This document shows, piece after piece, positions 21,859 through 23,941 of a DNA stretch of 23,941 nt; positions within the stretch are counted from its first letter, which is position 1, and the number at the start of each line of letters is the position of its first letter. A program made the translations under genes and the position numbers. Under the pieces are notes generated by a model. It was not told where the DNA came from and made no database searches. It saw only the letters and a list, made by a program, of their open reading frames with translations. This DNA is from Pseudomonadota bacterium (GTDB lineage: Bacteria; Pseudomonadota; Gammaproteobacteria; Burkholderiales; Burkholderiaceae_B), in contig JAFAEO010000057.1 of NCBI GenBank assembly GCA_023423975.1, positions 1 to 23,941 on the forward strand, read 5' to 3'.

Positions 21859-22770
21859 ATGGCTTCAATTACAGAGAAACAGTACGACCCGGTCCCGGCA
21901 AAAAAAGTCGCATTTATTGGTCTGGGGGTGATGGGCTTTCCTATGGCAGGGCATCTGGCCCGCGCCGGCCACGATGTCACCGTGTACAACCGTACCGCCA
22001 GCAAAAGCGCAGAATGGGTCAGCGAATTCGGCGGCAACAGCGCCCCCACCCCGGCAAAGGCAGCCGAAGGGGCCGATATTGTTTTTTGCTGCGTGGGCAA
22101 TGATAACGACCTGCGCAGCGTCACCACCGCCGCCGACGGTGCCTTCCATGGCATGCAACAGAATGCGGTTTTTGTCGATCACACCACGGCTTCGGCCGAT
22201 GTGGCTCGCGAACTGGCGGCGGCCGCCCGTGACGGTAAATTCAGTTTTATTGATGCGCCGGTATCTGGCGGCCAGGCGGGCGCTGTCGGCGGCGTACTCA
22301 CCGTCATGTGCGGTGGCGAGCCCGAAGTGTTTGAAAAAATCAAACCCGTGGCCGGTCATTTTGCGCGCGCGGTTACCCTGTTGGGCGAACATGGTGCGGG
22401 CCAGCTGGCCAAGATGGTGAACCAGATTTGCATTGCCGGACTGGTACAGGGGCTGTCCGAAGCGATTGCCTTCGGACAGCGCGCCAATCTGGATATGAAC
22501 GCCGTGCTGGATGTCATCAGCAAGGGCGCTGCCCAGAGCTGGCAAATGGAAAACCGTGGCAAAACCATGGTGCAGGGCAAATTCGACTTTGGTTTCGCGG
22601 TCGACTGGATGCGCAAGGATCTTGGACTGGTGCTGGATGAGGCAAAACGCAACGGCGCGCTGCTGCCTGTCACTGCCGTGGTAGACCAGTTCTATGCCGA
22701 AGTGCAGCAAAACGGCGGCCAGCGCTGGGATACCTCCAGCCTGATCACCCGGCTGACACCACGCAAATAA
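21859..22770 (+). CDS. NAD(P)-dependent 3-hydroxyisobutyrate dehydrogenase-family protein
   Basis: A 303-residue beta-hydroxyacid dehydrogenase. The Rossmann motif is FIGLGVMGFPMAGHLARAG (GLGVMG at 21-26), the substrate-binding motif DAPVSGGQAGAVGG (132-145) and the catalytic lysine Lys185 in GAGQLAKMVNQI. These define the 3-hydroxyisobutyrate / tartronate semialdehyde / glyoxylate reductase family. The substrate cannot be chosen: no valine-degradation or glyoxylate genes are adjacent. CAGGTG precedes the ATG by 6 bp. It is divergent from the zapA operon and apparently monocistronic. Confidence 0.93.
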   Translation: MASITEKQYDPVPAKKVAFIGLGVMGFPMAGHLARAGHDVTVYNRTASKSAEWVSEFGGNSAPTPAKAAEGADIVFCCVGNDNDLRSVTTAADGAFHGMQQNAVFVDHTTASADVARELAAAARDGKFSFIDAPVSGGQAGAVGGVLTVMCGGEPEVFEKIKPVAGHFARAVTLLGEHGAGQLAKMVNQICIAGLVQGLSEAIAFGQRANLDMNAVLDVISKGAAQSWQMENRGKTMVQGKFDFGFAVDWMRKDLGLVLDEAKRNGALLPVTAVVDQFYAEVQQNGGQRWDTSSLITRLTPRK

Positions 22771-23005
22771 CACGGCATACATCGCGGCGCGCCTGCCTGC
22801 CCTGGGGGCGCCGCATTGCCCGGGTCAGGGCCGGTGCAGCACGTTTATTGTGTTGTTCATTTAAACATGGGCGCGGGTTACGCCTCTTGACCGCATACAG
22901 CAACACCGCGCGGCGCACCTGGCCAGCGCTGCGTTGCACGGTGTTTTATTGGTTTGAACTGCCCCCGCATTTATCCGGGACATGAATAGATAACGCAGCA
23001 AACAG

Positions 23006-23040
23006 ATAACGTACCTAATAAATAACACCATAACGTACCT
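23006..23040. repeat. Short direct repeat ATAACGTACCT
   Basis: The 11-mer occurs at 23006-23016 and 23030-23040, 24 bp apart, in the gap between the dehydrogenase and rppH. The rest of this 287-bp gap (22771-23057) shows no gene. A weak GCCCTG/CAGGGC stem near 22799-22830 may end the dehydrogenase transcript. Confidence 0.4.
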
Positions 23041-23057
23041 GCTAACAGACAATGCTA

Positions 23058-23888
23058 CTAACGGGTTACCGGCAGCGCCTTGGCGCGATGCGTCTGCGTG
23101 TTGCCATCGGATGTATGGACACGGCCACTGCGTGCGTGCCGTCCGACCTGTTTTTGCGCCTGCCCCTGTGCCGCGCGCTGACCATGACCGGCTTCAAAAT
23201 TGCGTTTGGCACCTGGCTTGGCGTTCTGGCGGCCAGCCACCATGGGCTTGCCTTCTTTCGGCAGCTCGCTTTTGGCAGCAATGGCGGCAGGCGTGTCAAC
23301 ACCGGCCGGATGCACGGCATGACCTTTCTTGCCGGCGGCGTCTTTTACATGCGCATTTTTTCGCGGCACTGAGCCTGTGCCGTTACGCTGACGCAAAAAA
23401 CGCGACTCTCCGTGTCGACGAAACAAGATATCCGACAACTCTTTGAGCGCACGGTGATACACATCACGTTTGAATTCAATGACCACATCCAGCGGTACCC
23501 AGTAGGTATGCCAGCGCCAGGCGTCAAATTCCGGGTGATGTGTCGCCCGCAGGCTGACGTCTGTATCCTTGCCCACCAGGCGCAACAGGAACCAGATCTG
23601 TTTCTGTCCCTTATAATGCCCGCGTGAGTCCCGTCTGACAAAGTTATCAGGTACGTTGTAGCGTAACCAGTCTCGTGTTCGACCTAATATTCGTACATGC
23701 TCGGGCTTAAGACCCACTTCCTCCTGAAGCTCTCGATACATGGCCTGAACAGGCGTTTCGCCATATTTGATACCACCTTGCGGAAACTGCCAGGAATGTT
23801 CTCGAATTCTTTTACCCCAAAAGACCTCATTCTTCTGGTTTACGAGGATAATACCAACATTAGGACGGTAGCCTTCGCGATCAAGCAT
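23058..23888 (-). CDS. rppH: RNA pyrophosphohydrolase (Nudix) with long basic tail
   Basis: A 276-residue protein. Residues 1-160 are a standard RppH: MLDREGYRPNVGIIL, then WQFPQGGI and a complete Nudix box at 38-60 (G-x5-E-x7-RELQEEVGL), with QKQIWFLL and FDAWRWHTYW downstream. The enzyme removes pyrophosphate from mRNA 5' ends and so starts mRNA decay. Residues from about 165 to 276 are a low-complexity tail rich in Lys, Arg, Gln, Ala, Gly and His, making the protein over 100 residues longer than the E. coli enzyme (about 176). The tail may bind RNA or other degradosome parts. The ATG at 23888 follows GGGAGTGG. Confidence 0.94.
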   Translation of the reverse strand: MLDREGYRPNVGIILVNQKNEVFWGKRIREHSWQFPQGGIKYGETPVQAMYRELQEEVGLKPEHVRILGRTRDWLRYNVPDNFVRRDSRGHYKGQKQIWFLLRLVGKDTDVSLRATHHPEFDAWRWHTYWVPLDVVIEFKRDVYHRALKELSDILFRRHGESRFLRQRNGTGSVPRKNAHVKDAAGKKGHAVHPAGVDTPAAIAAKSELPKEGKPMVAGRQNAKPGAKRNFEAGHGQRAAQGQAQKQVGRHARSGRVHTSDGNTQTHRAKALPVTR

Positions 23889-23923
23889 GCGGCCACTCCC
23901 ATTTTTAAATACAATTGTCTTTG

Positions 23924-23929
23924 ATTATA
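23924..23929 (-). promoter_or_regulatory. Consensus -10 box of rppH
   Basis: A perfect TATAAT on the minus strand lies about 35 bp upstream of the rppH start codon. The -35 region would fall at or beyond the window edge and cannot be judged. Confidence 0.5.
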
Positions 23930-23941
23930 CGTATCAATTGA

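Noticed and set aside
21865..22782. 305-codon minus-strand frame
   Set aside because: It is antisense to the dehydrogenase, which has complete cofactor and catalytic motifs.

Overview
The window looks like chromosome of a betaproteobacterium, most likely a member of the Alcaligenaceae (Alcaligenes/Advenella/Bordetella relatives). The evidence is indirect: protein style, moderate-to-high GC, the 6S RNA-zapA-coiled-coil gene arrangement, and 4-hydroxyphenylpyruvate dioxygenase paired with an Lrp-type regulator. No rRNA, tRNA, transposase, phage gene or CRISPR array was seen.

Layout. 1-1152: a long non-coding stretch, AT-rich in its middle, carrying many TATATA-centred palindromes and a tandem repeat. 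1153-6021: a LysR regulator, an ACS-type MFS permease, a DUF2848 protein and an amidase-signature hydrolase, probably a small uptake-and-hydrolysis module for an unidentified amide. 6110-6673: a putative glycolipid-binding (DUF1089-type) protein.

6879-15172: a methylamine utilisation (mau) locus split in two divergent halves. On the minus strand, in transcription order, are mauF-mauB-mauE-mauD-mauA-mauG and a Tat-exported cupredoxin-like protein. They encode the two subunits of tryptophan tryptophylquinone (TTQ) methylamine dehydrogenase and the factors that fold, oxidise and mature it. On the plus strand are an AraC/EutR-like regulator, mauM and mauN. Converging on mauN from the minus strand is azurin (15312-15767), with its own intrinsic terminator. 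The order F-B-E-D-A-G-x, M-N resembles the mauFBEDAGLMN type that lacks amicyanin. Azurin is therefore the best candidate for the electron acceptor. The cupredoxin-like protein keeps Cys and His ligands but has Ile at the axial Met position. The usual LysR-type MauR is replaced by an EutR-like regulator.

16092-17822: an Lrp/AsnC regulator divergent from hpd (tyrosine catabolism). 17919-19002: msrA and a small periplasmic cytochrome c on the minus strand. 19115-19909: lgt, overlapping tail to tail with a SIMPL-domain exported protein (19866-20675). 20687-21687: coiled-coil (ZapB-like) gene, zapA, 6S RNA and a strong intrinsic terminator, all minus strand. 21859-22770: a 3-hydroxyisobutyrate-dehydrogenase-family reductase. 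23058-23888: rppH with an unusually long basic C-terminal tail.

The most notable content is the mau locus: its divergent architecture, regulator swap, atypical cupredoxin, azurin neighbour, and a light chain with a 14-cysteine pattern that I recall from aromatic amine dehydrogenase. Family assignments rest on reading motifs and on remembered homologues; no database search was run.
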